The translations under genes were made by a program, and so were the position numbers. Positions 1 to 12,312 of a stretch of DNA of 64,000 nucleotides are shown here, one piece after another. This stretch comes from Rhodocollybia butyracea (taxonomy: Eukaryota; Basidiomycota; Agaricomycetes; Agaricales; Omphalotaceae). Location: positions 372,001 through 436,000 of the forward strand of contig JADNRY010000012.1 of the NCBI GenBank assembly GCA_015501585.1, given 5' to 3'. The first letter of the stretch is position 1, and each line of letters starts with the position of its first letter. Under the pieces are notes generated by a model. The model was given only the letters and a program-made list of their open reading frames with translations. It ran no database searches and was not told where the DNA came from.

Positions 1-468
1 GAAATGCATTTTCAGTGGAAAAATGGTGTACAGGTGACGAAGGTATATCTATATAATCTCTCTCTCTTTTCTTTTTTTTTTTCTCTTTCCCCAACTTGAA
101 AAAACTTGATTTCCACGGCGCATGTACAGACTTAGGACATGAGCCTTCGTCAACGTCGCTTCATTCCGGGATCGGGTGTCAGCAACATAGTTGCCGCCAG
201 ATTAAGCAGGTCTCGATCACTGGTCGGTCCGCTTCGAGCAATTCAGCCTAGCTAGGGTCTATCTCGTGAGACAGCACCCGTGTTCAAACATCTTCACGGA
301 TATCAGTACTCGGTTGCTTTGTCTCTGCCCGCGTGGTTTGCTTCAGTTAATTTAGTAGGTCTCAGACTCTCAGGACAAGGTATGCCATGTTACTGCTTCT
401 AAACGCAAACGTAGTCACAACGCTCGGCTCGGTATTCATCTACCCCGGAATGTTTGGCGCATAACACC

Positions 469-477
469 TATAAAAAA
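469..477 (+). promoter_or_regulatory. TATA-like box of esterase gene 1
   Basis: TATAAAAAA lies about 40 bases upstream of the chosen ATG at 510. The tandem copy has TATAAA at the equivalent place (4386), which supports both starts. Confidence 0.5.
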
Positions 478-509
478 GCGTGAACGGGCTACAGTGGCAA
501 AACGAAGAA

Positions 510-2609
510 ATGATTATCCCTTCGATCCTGGTTTTTGTTGCATTTCTGAAGTCGACGTATGCCCAGTCTTCTGTGACGGTGTCAACAACGTCAGGAAGGC
601 TCCAGGGCGTTAAACAAGATGGAGGCAAGTGCATATTTATTTATTTTGTTTGGGGGCCAACGTTTGGAATCGTCCTTTTACTCTAGTGATGTCGTTCAAA
701 GGAATTGTAAGTTTATCACTAGACTTTGGTAGCCTTCTTCTCACTGCTACAATAATTGACAGCGATTCGGTCAGCCCCCGACTGGTCTCCTACGATGGGC
801 ACCGCCTGTATCATTTGTCAGTGATGAAACGCATGATACGACGGTCCTCAGCCCATCCTGCATCCAACAATTTGCTTTTGCTACTGCCAGCTTGACCGAG
901 GCTTTGTTTAATAATCCGCCGGTTGCCGAAAACGAGGACTGTCTCTTTTTGTTGGTTTACTTAATCTTCATTGACTTTGTGCTTATCTGTACTTACTAGG
1001 AATGTATGGGCCCCTTCTCCCTCCTCCGATACGTTGAAACCAGTGGTCTTCTGGATTTATGGCGGGTAAGACTGCTACTGCTGCTCGACATTCTGGAATC
1101 GTTTTGAGCCACTATTATAGCTCATTGGCATTCGGAACTGCATCTGTACCTGAGTACGATGGAACGTCGATTGCATCGAACCAAGGCATTGTCGTTGTTA
1201 GTTTCAACTACCGCACAAATGTCTTTGGGTTCCCAGGTGCTCCCGAATTACCTTTAGATGAAAATAATCTCGGTTTCTTGGACCAAGAGCTTGCTCTTAA
1301 ATGGGTTCAATTGAATATCCAACAATTTGGAGGGGATCCAGAGCAGATTACTATAATGGTAAGCACCGTTCAAACGAATTTACTTTATCTCACTTACAGA
1401 TGTATTTATTCAGGGCCAATCTGCCGGTGGATTCTCTGTTTCCGGGCTTGTTGTGCGGCATCCAATAGATCCGCCATTCAGAGCTGCCATAATATTTTCA
1501 GGCGCTTCACCAGACACTATTCCGAGCCTTACAGCCTTTGATGCTTTCGATAATTTCTCTACTGCGGTAGGATGTACACAAGCACCAGGTCCAGCAAGAC
1601 TTGCCTGCTTGAGGGCAGTTTCTGCAGCTGACATAAGAGCTTACACAAATGGACCCCTCAGTGGGTCTTTTGAACCTCTCATAGACGAGTAAGTGTATAT
1701 TTCCACTTGGAATGTATCAAATCTAACGTGCGTAGTGTCACTACTTTTGATGACAATTTGGAGCGGATTCGAGCCGGAAACGCCGCCAGAGTACCTCTTC
1801 TTGCTGGGAATATGCAGAACGATGGGACTCTGTTTACGGTTGGGGAGACTAATCTCACCGCATTCTTAGATACTGACGGGATTGGTGCGCTGGTTTCTGC
1901 GGGGCTTGTTAGGACATTGTACCCAGGGGAGAATGACACCAGTGTCATCGCAGACTCTTTCCGGGATTTGGTATTCTTGTGGTAAGGAATCGCGATCAAT
2001 GTATTTCTTCCGGTTGTTCGATACTGATTCGACATCTGACATCTAGCCCTACTAGCTTATGGACCGAAGCTTTTGTACAATCTGGAATTTCCACCGTTTT
2101 TCGTTACGAGTACGGTCAGTCAATGGCCATACTCGACGCCCTTGCCAGCCTTATGATGTGAATAGGCGCTGTTTTCCCTGACTTTCAAGTCTTTCCGAAT
2201 GCTGGGGCGTGGCACTCTACTGAACGTGCGTACTTCTCTAAAAGCTCGTTCATACACCAGCCCCTGACCCCACGCAGTTCCTGAACTTTTTGGAACATTC
2301 AACGCTTCGACTGCTACACCCGACCAGGTGACTTTATCCGAGACTTTCCAGACAGCCATTGCGAATTTTATCAAAAATCCGAACCAAACTCCTGCTCCCA
2401 ATTGGCCAGAGTATGTTCCGGGAGGTAATACTCAGACCTTAGCCAGATTGGCCTATAACAACAATGTGGATACGCAGAATTTTGTGCAGGCAGTGATAAG
2501 TGATTCTCAGGTGAGTTGTTGGGATTTTCCTCTGGAGCACTGTAACCGATACATCGCGCGCCTATAGGATACTCCATGCGCTGTATGGAATGCATTTTTG
2601 GATTTTTGA
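510..2609 (+). CDS. Secreted type-B carboxylesterase/lipase (copy 1, intact)
   Basis: This multi-exon gene encodes a secreted alpha/beta-hydrolase of the type-B carboxylesterase/lipase family, which cleaves carboxylic esters outside the cell. The start at 510 gives a hydrophobic signal peptide (MIIPSILVFVAFLKSTYAQS). Conserved blocks follow in order: FKGIRFGQPP, EDCLFLNVW, the oxyanion-hole region WIYGG, the nucleophile elbow GQSAGG (Ser near residue 211), NDGTLF where the acid normally sits, and the histidine block AWHSTEVPELFG. Joining exons at consensus sites gives about 514 residues, near the usual family length. The first intron appears to use a GC donor (GCAAGT), where copy 2 has GT. 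The gene is the upstream member of a tandem pair about 2 kb apart. Substrate cannot be told. The family call is firm, and exon ends are inferred from frame and from comparison with copy 2. Confidence 0.88.
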
Positions 2610-4084
2610 GTTTACGGTGATAGATCAGGATAGATCCTTAGCGTAAACAACTTCAATGCTCATTTCTTACATACAGTAGTCAAACTTCTTTGCCTATCAG
2701 TTGTTCTTTATTAAAATCCTTCACAGGTGCAGTCCTTCCTTCCTAGGGTCTGGCCCCTGGGGCCTTAGTACCCTGTATCTACTCGATCGCGAGCGAGAAA
2801 ATATTTATTATTTTTTGGATATACTCAGACGTCGGTGGACGGGAGCCTGATTTTAGCACGATTGAGAAATGGGTACATTGACTGCGCACATGTACAGCAC
2901 CGAATTAGCTTGAATTACTTCAATCTTCATCTTCGGAAAGCACGGCCTTGAACGATTGTTATGTTCATGGTGGTTGTAGTTATATTAGTTGTTATCCGGC
3001 CCCTAGTAGCCCCTAGTACGCATCAGAATAGTACGTCATCCCTTCCAGACGTGCCAGTCAAGATCATCCTGATCGTTTGATAAGCGAGTTGCCTTGGGTT
3101 TGGACGGCGGTCTAGTATTCTGGCTCCCCTATTCCTGGAGTTGTGTGTCCAACCTCTTCGTTACCAGCGCATCTGTCTGGCTATCGCATACCTGCAGTCC
3201 ATACTCCGCATGCCCAGCCGCCGAATTGTTCGTGATGCCTCATGGGCGAATGATCTCCTCTTAGTACTGCAAGCATTGCCTATCCTGTGCTCGGCTGATG
3301 ATCTTGTAGACCATGACAAACTCGGACTGCTTATGGATAAGGTCAGGTCAACGTGTTGGACATCCCTCACCAATGCATTAATGATGGTCAAGCGGCGGTT
3401 CGGGTCCATCTCCTCCATAACAGGTCACTTATGACTCACAGGGGAACAGTGTACCGACCACAGAAGCTCTGCAGCTCCAGGTATACCTCCATGTTATAAC
3501 AGTCCTAAAGCGCCGTCATGCCTTCACCAAGCTAGTAACTTCAAGTCATGCTCTGTCTGTGGAGTGCCTGCGCTACGATGAACATGAACGGTATAGGCCG
3601 CACATTCCGCGGGAGTCCAGGTTGTGTCGTTTCTCAGGCTTGAAGTGGAGAACGAATGTCAGGTATTGTTGGGCTGCGAAGGTCACCTCAGTCTGACATA
3701 CTTGCGATATCGCTTCCTGTTGGATATGGAGGTGTTAGCACCGAACTTGCTGGTTGCTCGTCAAAGCTTGTCCAACTACGATTTCCTCCGTAGGTTCCTG
3801 TTTGATCGTCGGGTTCTCACCTTGAGGGCAAAGATCGCATTTGATGTCCTAAGTATCTTCTCTGGACGTGAGCCACACTTGTATGATACATAAGTAGTTC
3901 AAAGTGGAATTCTATTGGTCTCAAAGTTGTATATGCGCGTAGAGTTAAGTATAGCTCGAAGTGATTTCTATTGTCTCAAAGTGGTTTGTGTGCGTCACTG
4001 TACGGTACTCGTGTATACAACTGGCTCTGTGCGCCGGGTTGATTCAGATTGGGTCCTTCCTGCCACAGCAGAGTTGGTTGCATG
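2610..4084. other. Intergenic DNA between tandem esterases, with a decayed coding relic
   Basis: There is no intact gene. Plus-strand open stretches at 3141-3434 and 3624-3893 are broken by stops. The end of the second (about 3780-3893) resembles the end of a decayed minus-strand region at 52586-52720, described separately. The rest shows nothing recognisable. Confidence 0.5.
3624..3893 (+). pseudogene. Relic of an unnamed protein family shared with 52.6 kb
   Basis: This open stretch ends with the segments RRFLFDRRVLTLRAK, FDVLSIF and REPHLYDT. The minus-strand region at 52586-52720 ends with FLFDSRILTLTAKYIFDV, FVVFALRE and EPHLYVNA. Nucleotide similarity is visible too, so the two are copies of one family. 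Upstream reading here is broken by stops, so I treat it as a decayed copy. I do not recognise the family and assign no function. Confidence 0.4.
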
Positions 4085-4193
4085 CATCCGCGGCACACAT
4101 GTGGCGCAGTGTGTTGCGCGGGCCCCGGCTGTTTCAAAAATGGGACCGCGCCGGTTCTTCCTTCCTTCCTTTCTTCCTTCCTTCCTTCCCCAT
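4085..4193 (-). repeat. Dispersed repeat, copy C, with TTCC tract
   Basis: The core (4085-4160) matches copies at 45127-45213 and, inverted, 52343-52443, sharing GTGGCGC, GGGCCCCGGC and a diverged AATGGGACC..CGGTT block. An impure TTCC microsatellite follows immediately. Strand is given relative to copy B. Confidence 0.6.
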
Positions 4194-4385
4194 TTGTGAG
4201 CATAGTAATAATACGGGTCAGATCGGAATTAGTTTCATTGGATAACTGGATAGGAGACCAGAACTTGAAAAATGAGTGCAAGGGACCTTCGGGCGACTTG
4301 ACTGACGTGAACCATTGCAATATGCTGTAAACTTACATGTGGATGAGGATACGCGTTGACGTCTTGAATGTATACGGCTGACACC

Positions 4386-4391
4386 TATAAA
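4386..4391 (+). promoter_or_regulatory. TATA-like box of esterase gene 2
   Basis: TATAAA lies 39 bases upstream of the ATG at 4425, in the same relation as in copy 1. Confidence 0.45.
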
Positions 4392-4424
4392 TGCTTCAGC
4401 AATGGAGGAGTTTACCCCAAAGAA

Positions 4425-6523
4425 ATGATCATCCCTTTCGTACTGATTTTTATCTCGCTACTCGAGGGGACGTATGCCCGATCTTTTGTAACGGTATCAA
4501 CAACATCGGGAAGTCTCCAGGGCGTTAAACAAGATGGAGGTCGGTCCATATATAGTATTCTAGACTGAAACCAAAGTTTGAAACCGTTATCCCTTTGCTC
4601 TAGTGGAGTCGTTCCAAGGAATCGTATGTTTTTTTTTGATAGTATCAGACTGAAATTGACTATCTCACTGCTGCCACGAATGACAGAGATTCGCTCAGCC
4701 TCCGATTGGCCTTCTACGATGGGCACCACCTCTCCCCTTTTTCAGTAATACAACCCAAAACGCAACGGCTGTAGGTCCAGCCTGTGTTCAGCAATTTGCT
4801 TTTGCAACTGCGAGCCTCATTGAGCCTTTGTTCAACAATCCTCTGAATCCACCTGCCGAGGATGAGGACTGTCTCTTCTTGTGGGTTGAAATCTTTCTTG
4901 TCAAGGCTCTTGCTTACTTCCGCCTAGAAATGTGTGGGCTCCTACTCGTTCCTCCGATGCCTCGTCGAAACCGGTAGTTTTTTGGATTTATGGCGGGTAA
5001 GCCTTACTACTACTCTACATTATGGGATGAACAACTTTTATAGCTCATTGGCATTCGGAACCGGGTCTTTGCCCGAGTACGACGGAACATCGATTGCGTC
5101 GAACCAAGGCATTGTCGTTGTGAGTTTCAACTACCGCACAAATGTCTTTGGGTTCCCAGGTGCTCCCGAGTTGCTTATTCAAGAGAATAATCTTGGCTTC
5201 TTGGACCAAGAGCTTGCTCTTGAGTGGGTCCGATTAAATATCCGACAATTTGGAGGGGATCCAGAAAAGATTACTATAATGGTATGTATCGTTAAGATGA
5301 ATACACTTGTCTCTCACTTTCCTCCAGGGCCAATCTGCTGGTGGATTTTCTGTTTCCGGACTCGTTGTCCGACATCCAATAGATCCACCATTCAGAGCTG
5401 CCATATCATTTTCAGGTGCTTCCCCGGACAACACTCCCAGCCTCACTCCATTCGATTCTTTCAATAACTTCTCTACAACAGTAGGATGTACAGAGGCGCC
5501 TGGTCCAGCAAGACTTGCGTGCTTGAGGACAGTTTCTGCGGTTGACATAAGAGCGTACACAAATGGACCCCTCAGTGGGTCTTTTGAACCTCTTATAGAC
5601 AAGTAAGTGTAACTTTTCCGCCAGTCATTGAATCGGATTTGAAGTGTTTAGTATTACCACCTTTGCTGATAATTTGGAGCGGATTCGATCCGGAAACGCC
5701 GCAAGAGTACCCCTGCTCGCTGGGAGTATGCAAGATGACGGCACACTGTTTACGGTTGGGGAGACTAATCTCACTGCTTTCTTAATCTCTGAAGCAGTCA
5801 CTCTTATTTCTGCTGAAGCCGTCAGCGCGCTATACCCGGGCAGAATGAAACAAGTGTCATAGCAGACTCTTTCCGGGATTTATCGTTCTTGTGGTAACGT
5901 ATTGATATGCATATATGCTGATTGAAATCTCACACTTGACTGAAATTTAGTCCTACAAGCCTATGGACTCAAGCTTTCGTGCAATCTGGAATATCCCATG
6001 TTTACCGATACGATTACGGTTAGTCAGATGTTCCTACTCTCACTCTTTTCTCGCTCAGTCGGGTATGAACAGGTGCTGTTTTCTCTGATTTTCAGGCCTT
6101 TCCCAATGCTGGAGCATGGCACTCTACAGAACGTGCGTACTTATCTTCAGAAAACTGATTGATGTGCGATCTTGGTTAACTGTATACTAGTTCCCGAGTT
6201 TTTCGGAACATTCAACGCCTCGACTGCTACCCCCGACCAAGTGACTTTATCCAAGACTTTCCAAACAGCTATTGCGAATTTCATTAAAAATCCGAATCGT
6301 TCTCCTGCTCCCAATTGGCCGGAATATGTACCCGGAAATAATACGCAAACTCTAGCTAGATTGGCCTATAATAACAACGTGGAAATTGGGAATTTCGTGC
6401 AAGCGGTGACAAGCGATTCTCAGGTGAGTTGTGCTATTCTTTGCCGATATATTATAACTCATATACTATATATCTATCTAGGATGCTCCATGCGCTGTGT
6501 GGAACACGTTTTTGGATTTTTGA
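4425..6523 (+). pseudogene. Type-B carboxylesterase/lipase (copy 2, frameshifted)
   Basis: This is the tandem duplicate of the esterase at 510-2609, alike in exons, intron positions and promoter. It keeps a signal peptide (MIIPFVLIFISLLEGTYARS), EDCLFL, WIYGG, GQSAGG and the histidine block AWHSTEVPEFFG. Around 5838-5842 one base is missing relative to copy 1 (TACCCGGGCAGAATG against TACCCAGGGGAGAATG). The normal frame ends at TAG 5860-5862, although the original frame stays open and conserved to the stop at 6521-6523. No intron with usual borders would repair it. The loss would remove the final roughly 150 residues, including the catalytic histidine. This is a young pseudogene or a sequencing or assembly error, since the rest looks under selection. 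Confidence 0.8.
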
Positions 6524-7793
6524 GGTCTATCACTACAAATATAGTAGCGATGTCAAAGCTGTGAATATCGACTGCAGTGGCCATAATGTGGCTATGCAAT
6601 TCAGTACCGACTAAGTATTTTTACTATAAGAGGATATGATAAGACCTAAATTCTTTGCATCGCACATGAGGGCAGTTGAAGTCGAAGTGGCGTAGAGATC
6701 AGTACACTCGATTGAAGGCAGAATAATTCGCAGCTGGAATTCGAGTTCAATCTCTCCCCTCTCCACACGACCGCTTGACTCGTTTAATCCCAAAAACCTC
6801 GCCTTAATTATCGCTGGCTAGTAGTAGTAGTAGTAAATTACGCGGCTCCGCCAGTGCATTATTGACTAGGCAATTTCCAACCATGACCATCAGTATTTCC
6901 AACACCAGATTTTTACATATCTCTTCGCCTCCTTGATAACGATCTTTGTGCACAAGTTGAGTCTTCTAGCGGAATGGCAGTTAAAACTTTTGAAGCGCCA
7001 GCCCTCACTAGGTGTCCAATTGTGATTTCTAGGTCCCTGATATATGATGCCCAAGAGTCCATAGCGGAACAATTGGCACCGGCTTACCGGAACACATTTT
7101 CTTGCGATGCTGGGCCATTCCTGAACTCATCTCTATTCTCTATTTGCACCGCCTCTCGAACACATTTGCAGCCTCGTTTACAGAACCCCGTCCACAAAAT
7201 CTACTCTCTGTGACGGCAACGCTTTTCGCTTACTCAAGAAATTTTTCCTGGATCAGCGTTATCCAGTTTGTTCGCGACGCGATTCAAAGTTGGCAATTGG
7301 TGATCGTGTTACTTACGGATCTGAGGATGGGGATAGTTAACCTATCACTTCTGCTTATTGATTGTATAGTTCATGATCACTCTGTTCCTCACATCAAACC
7401 CTGGGGTGTTAATTGTTTCACAGTTGCGTACGTACCAGGATTTGGCAACTCGTGTGAACGAGGATGATACGGGAAACTCTCCTTTTAAGGCCATAACGCA
7501 GTTAGTCTACGCCTGAATGGGGACCTGGTTTTTAACTACAACCCTTCCTCTTTTTTGGGGTCTAATCATGTGCTGGAGCAATGTTTCAAGTTAGCCCGTT
7601 CAGTGACAATTTGGTACATGACCTTGCGAATCATCTCTCTCCCAGCCCTACAATCTACCTTCTCTCGCTGTGGGCCGTGTATATCAGTGTATATCATATA
7701 TCATATCATGTTACAATCTAAACCGGGATATCATTGAATGTGGCGCAGTCTTGAGCGAGCGCTAAAAGTTTCCTCTTGACAACAACGTCCAAT
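6524..7793. other. Intergenic DNA, possible short coding relic
   Basis: There is no intact gene. On the plus strand around 7195-7325 one frame reads like protein (KKFFLDQRYP, then GDRVTYGSEDG) but is bounded by stops with no convincing splice sites. It may be a fragment of a decayed gene. A short TAGTAG tract lies near 6820. Confidence 0.4.
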
Positions 7794-10097
7794 ATGGCCA
7801 ATGGCTCATCCTCAAAGTAATCAAAATTTCGTCCAGTTTTCAGCTACTCATCAACTTCTTTTACAGACTGCGACGCATTTACGACTCTTTGCCACCGGAG
7901 GCTCAAAAGGACTTCGTCGATAATCACCTCACTGAGCTTCTGGGCCTTGTCCCAAAAGCCAAGGCAAATCGAGGTCTGAAACAAAGAATTGTGTAAAGCT
8001 CTCACTGACACGACACTTTAGTTGTCTCTGCTGCCACTCGTTTGCAGAAGCAATACAATGCTATACCCAGTGTCGACTTGAGAGGCAAGAAAAAGGAAAT
8101 TCGCTCCCTTCTGAACGACTTGAGACGCGACAGTAAGCGCGCGTTTCTCAAAGAACGCTCCAATCGCGTGGAAATCTTTTCAGAAATCATCGAGACTTTG
8201 ACATCTTGGATGGCCCAAATTTGGAGGGTAGTTTATGAGCATAAAGTACATTTTGCTCAAGCGCATGCTGCACTGTTGTACATATGGGAGGTGATACTTG
8301 AACTCAACGATAATTCAGGTCCTGGAGGGTACGTTCTGTTGTTGTGATCTTTCTTTTTTAATGAGCATTCGTTAGATGCAAATGCTCTGTGACTAACTTA
8401 CCAGTGACTTTCAACATCAAACTCAGTTCCGGGAGGGTTGTAAAACACTTTTCACACGCCAATCTCAAAAATGTCGATGGAATACTTCTGTGGATCTGGC
8501 GAGAGGTTTTCCTGTCGATGTCTGCGGTTGTAGGACGTCAAGCAAGAAAAAAGATCCCTGAGATGCTCATGGACATCGAAGACAATCTTGGATGGAAGTC
8601 TTTGGCGAATCTTCTAAGTGGTGGTTGCAAGCGTGAGTCTTTGGCGCTTATGTGCTCGTCCGATCTCTAATTTGGTTTTCCTTAGCCGTGAGTTCTGACG
8701 AGGAAGAGGATGAATTTTTGTGGCAATCGGTAGATGAAAATTCCGACGAAGATGAACTTGAAGATGAACTTGAAGAGGTGTCGTCTTTCTCTTCTACAGG
8801 AGATGAGGACGAACAAGGATATCGGAGAGGACGATGTAGCTGTAAGCTTCATGCTCGTCATTGGTCTTCCGAAATCAACAAACAGCGTTTACTTCTCCGC
8901 GGGCTCGTTGTGGAGCGCTTGCGCAACTTGTTTGAGGTAGAACCTTCTCTTCCTCTTTACGCCGCCATAATCGATCTCAACCACGACGATGACTCATCGG
9001 CAGAGAATCTCATGGAAATGCTATCTCGAATCGCAACGAACTGTTCTTCCACGTATGCCGCAGCCCTTGCTATATACGCCTCGGAAGCGGATTCGCCAAA
9101 AATAATACAACTCCTCGACGGATATTCGTATCTTCTCCGTCCTCAAGATACTGTCCACTACCAAGCCGCAGTTTTCACACTCGCTGAAGAAGATGAGCCT
9201 CAGTATCGTACACGTGCAATCAAGATCATCGAGACCGAATTGTACGAAACAATCAAATCCATCCGACTTTGCGTTCAATCCTGTTTCCGTGGGATAACCA
9301 ACGAAATCCACAAGGCTGAGCTTCGAAGAATACTCAAACTACAGATGGCCTCTCAATCCCGCATTGATCGACTTAGTACTTGGGTGGACGCCATCATCAC
9401 TCCGTCTTCGAATCCTCTTAATCCAGTCACCTTCGCAGCGATGATGATGGGCTTTCCGACTGGTGCACTAGATGATGGTGATGACGGTGGCGCGCTGGGG
9501 ATCTTAGATATGGATCCGGATGATCCAGACTTGGAGGACCTACGGGAAGAATACAGACCAAGGCTGAGGGAGCGGTTTGATGGTTGGGTGGATATTGCAT
9601 TGACAACAAAGGGAGGTGCGACTGTGCTGTCCAAGTTATATGTCAAGATGGCGGAGGAAATGCCCTTTCTTACCGCCACCGATGTAGCGGATGCGATGAT
9701 TTCTCGGTAAGTGGACCGAGTTACCTTCATTCTTCCTTCCTTCCTGTATTGTCCCCCGTCTGTCTGATTGAACCTACTGACACTATCTCATTTTTATTTT
9801 CTTCTTTTCAGACTCGCTGACCGTCCAACGAAAGACCATGTTATGGAGGCCCTCGATTCCATGGCTAGTTTTGCCAAGCTGCAGCGAAAGAAGAGGGCTA
9901 CGCGACAGAAGAAACGGGAGGCGGCGAAGAATTCTGGCACCGCAGCTTCTGCACCACAGCCCAGTTCCTCTTCCGGCCTGAGCCAACCTTCCCCTGGAGT
10001 TGGATCGAACACACCTGCTTTTTCATTCTCGTTTGGGGAAATCTTTGGTGCGCCTGCTCCTGCGCCTTTGTATGGTGGGTTGGATGACGTTGACTGA
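7794..10097 (+). CDS. Conserved-looking protein of unknown function with acidic middle
   Basis: A five-intron gene assembles cleanly from ATG 7794 (MANGSSSKLRRIYDSLPPEA) through introns near 7818-7866, 7972-8022, 8329-8375, 8634-8685 and 9709-9811 to the stop at 10095-10097, giving roughly 700 residues. All junctions keep frame and have GT-AG ends. The N-terminal half is helical and basic (LRGKKKEIRSLLNDLRRDSKRAF). A long acidic, serine-rich stretch follows (8695-8815), then an all-alpha region rich in Leu and Ala. The tail carries a basic segment (KLQRKKRATRQKKREAAK), a Ser/Pro linker and an FSFGEIFG end. No signal peptide or membrane segment is seen. I do not recognise the family. The basic and acidic patches would suit a nuclear or nucleolar protein, but that is a guess. 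Confidence 0.75.
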
Positions 10098-10545
10098 GTT
10101 GCTTGGTGCCGATTCTTTGTTGATTCTTCGCTTCTCCAAATTTCGGAGTCACAACTTCTGTGATAACGTATGTCGCTTTGCGTTTATGCATCAACGATTC
10201 TACTTCTCTGGTTGCATCCAATTTTCCAATCCAGTCTACTCACATTATTCTGCTGCCTTTACACAACCATACCTGCACTTTCTCACTTTCCCGTAGTCCG
10301 TACATCCCCAACTTCCAAGCGCACATGTACAGTATCATGAATAAATTCCTTGTTATTCTACAATAATATCTGTTTGACGTTCGAGAACACGCTGTTCAGC
10401 TCAAGAATAGTACATTTTTTGAGCCTTTTTTGTAATTGTTAGTGTGTAAAGCTGTGATCGCCTCGGCTGAATAGGGAATAGGGAATTCTGACATGATCTA
10501 TGATCGATTGAGCTAAATTTGTGAACAGAGTATCTTTAAATAACA

Positions 10546-10582
10546 CTACCACCACATCGCTACCACCACATCGCTATCATCG
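10546..10582 (+). repeat. Short tandem repeat, 14-bp unit
   Basis: Two perfect copies of CTACCACCACATCG and a partial third lie just upstream of the TATA-like box of the epoxide hydrolase gene. Confidence 0.7.
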
Positions 10583-10592
10583 CACAGTCTAC

Positions 10593-10599
10593 TATAAAA
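10593..10599 (+). promoter_or_regulatory. TATA-like box of epoxide hydrolase gene
   Basis: TATAAAA sits 43 bases before ATG 10642, a spacing like that of both esterase genes. Confidence 0.5.
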
Positions 10600-10641
10600 C
10601 ACACTATATTCTCGTCTCTCCTTCAAGCAAACAATTTACAT

Positions 10642-12312
10642 ATGCTCTTCGCTAGTGTCATACTGTCACAGCCTGTATTCCTCTTTCTCTCGGTCGCTCT
10701 CTTTTCTCACTGTACCGCCGAAGGACGGTTTAACCCAAGGGAATACTCTAAACACACCACGGAGTGTAAAGCTACAAGGCGGGATGCAGATGGTGAAATC
10801 GTGGATATTACTTTGAGCGAGTTTCTTCTTTCGACCAAAGTTGTAATGCTAACATTTGGAGGTCCAGGTTATGTCAATATCAACCCCTCCGCCAACACTA
10901 CTCTAGTCCTCCTACATGGCTGGCCGAGTTTGTGGAGCACCTGGTCGTACCAGATCCAAGAATTTGGCGTATGTTTATTATATAATGTCAATATAGGCGA
11001 AGTATCTTCAAGGCTCATAATGCCTATCTCATAGCGCGACTATCATCTAGTCATCCCTGACCTGCGCGGCTTCGGACTTTCCACTCACCCGGGTGATGTG
11101 AAGGCCTCTGGAACGATGTTCGACCACGTCGGTGACTTGGAATGTGTTCTCAAAGATGCGAACGTACAGTCGGCGGTCTGCGTTGGGTGAATTTTTTCTG
11201 TCTCGCTCTTCTTTGTTCTGGTTTGACCTGCTGTTTCCTTGATAGACACGACTGGGGATCCGGAATCTGTTATGAAGCCGCACGATCCCGTCCTGATATT
11301 GTCTCTGGCGTCATAGGCGCTGTTGTTCCTGTATGTTTCACTATTTGTTGCGATACTTGGGGTGATCCTGAATACTGAATGGCGCGATTGTTCTCCAGTA
11401 CATACCCTCAGCAGACGAGTTTGTTCCCGTTAAGCACCTGACAACGGTTATACCCAAGTTAACCTATCAGCTCTTCTTTGATGAGAAGACGGCGGAGGCT
11501 TCCGCCGAACTTGATCGGGATGTACGGCGCACGGTGCGCGCTACACTTCGGACCAAGGCTAGCCCGCCACCGAACGAGTATCTCACTAGTCCGCATTCGT
11601 TTTTGGACGCATGGAGCCACGTAGAAGAGGTTTGTGAATTGGCTTTTTTGCCGCAACTTGACTCACAGCCTAATGCCTATGTTAGATCCCACCCGTGCCG
11701 TTCTTCACATTGGAAGAGGAAGACTACTTTGTAGAACAGTATGAGCTGCAAGGGTTCAAGAATAGTATGTGCTCGCATTCCCAATTTCATAGTACATTGT
11801 GTGCTTAATTTCGACTAAAAGCTTTACAATTTTACACTAATGAAGTACGTACTCTCTGCTTCCACGTTTGACCATTCTTATGGCCCACAGAACCGATATG
11901 CTTCGTGGAAATTCGCTCACGAACAAGGAAACCACACCATCCCTCAACCTGTCCTGGCAATTTTGCCCACTGACGTGCGTATATCATATTCTCCTTATAC
12001 TTTTATTGTTATTGATATCCTTCATTGATAGGATCCAGTAGCGGACTGGGTCCTCGCCACAAAGCTGTTGCGCTCTGAAGCTTTTTTGCCAAAGTTGACT
12101 ACGGAAGTGAGTTTGTGCCTTGTTTCGGTGCCTTGCGCTGAAAGCTGACCACCATGTTCTCAACTTAGCTTCTTCCTGGTGCTCATTGGGTTCATCTAGA
12201 GAATCCTCAAGAGTTCAATGCCATCATGCGCAAGTGGCTGAATGAATATTTCCCGAGCGACTCGGAGTCGAACATTGATGGCGCTGATGTATATCTAAAG
12301 GATGAACTGTAG
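10642..12312 (+). CDS. Epoxide hydrolase-like alpha/beta-hydrolase with ER-retention KDEL tail
   Basis: This enzyme likely opens epoxides to diols by the soluble/microsomal epoxide hydrolase mechanism. An N-terminal hydrophobic segment (residues 1-24, ending SHCTAEG) is a signal peptide or anchor. Then come the oxyanion motif HGWP in LLHGWPSLWSTW, the nucleophile elbow VGHDWGSG (Asp nucleophile), a lid region, the probable acid in DPVADWV, and the catalytic histidine in GAHWVHLENP. All introns have GT-AG ends and keep frame. The last exon ends ADVYLKDEL, a textbook luminal ER-retrieval signal, which with the N-terminal segment predicts an ER-luminal enzyme. That is where P450-derived epoxides arise. 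Haloalkane dehalogenase relatives are possible, but HGxP and the tail favour an epoxide hydrolase. The substrate is unknown. Confidence 0.85.
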
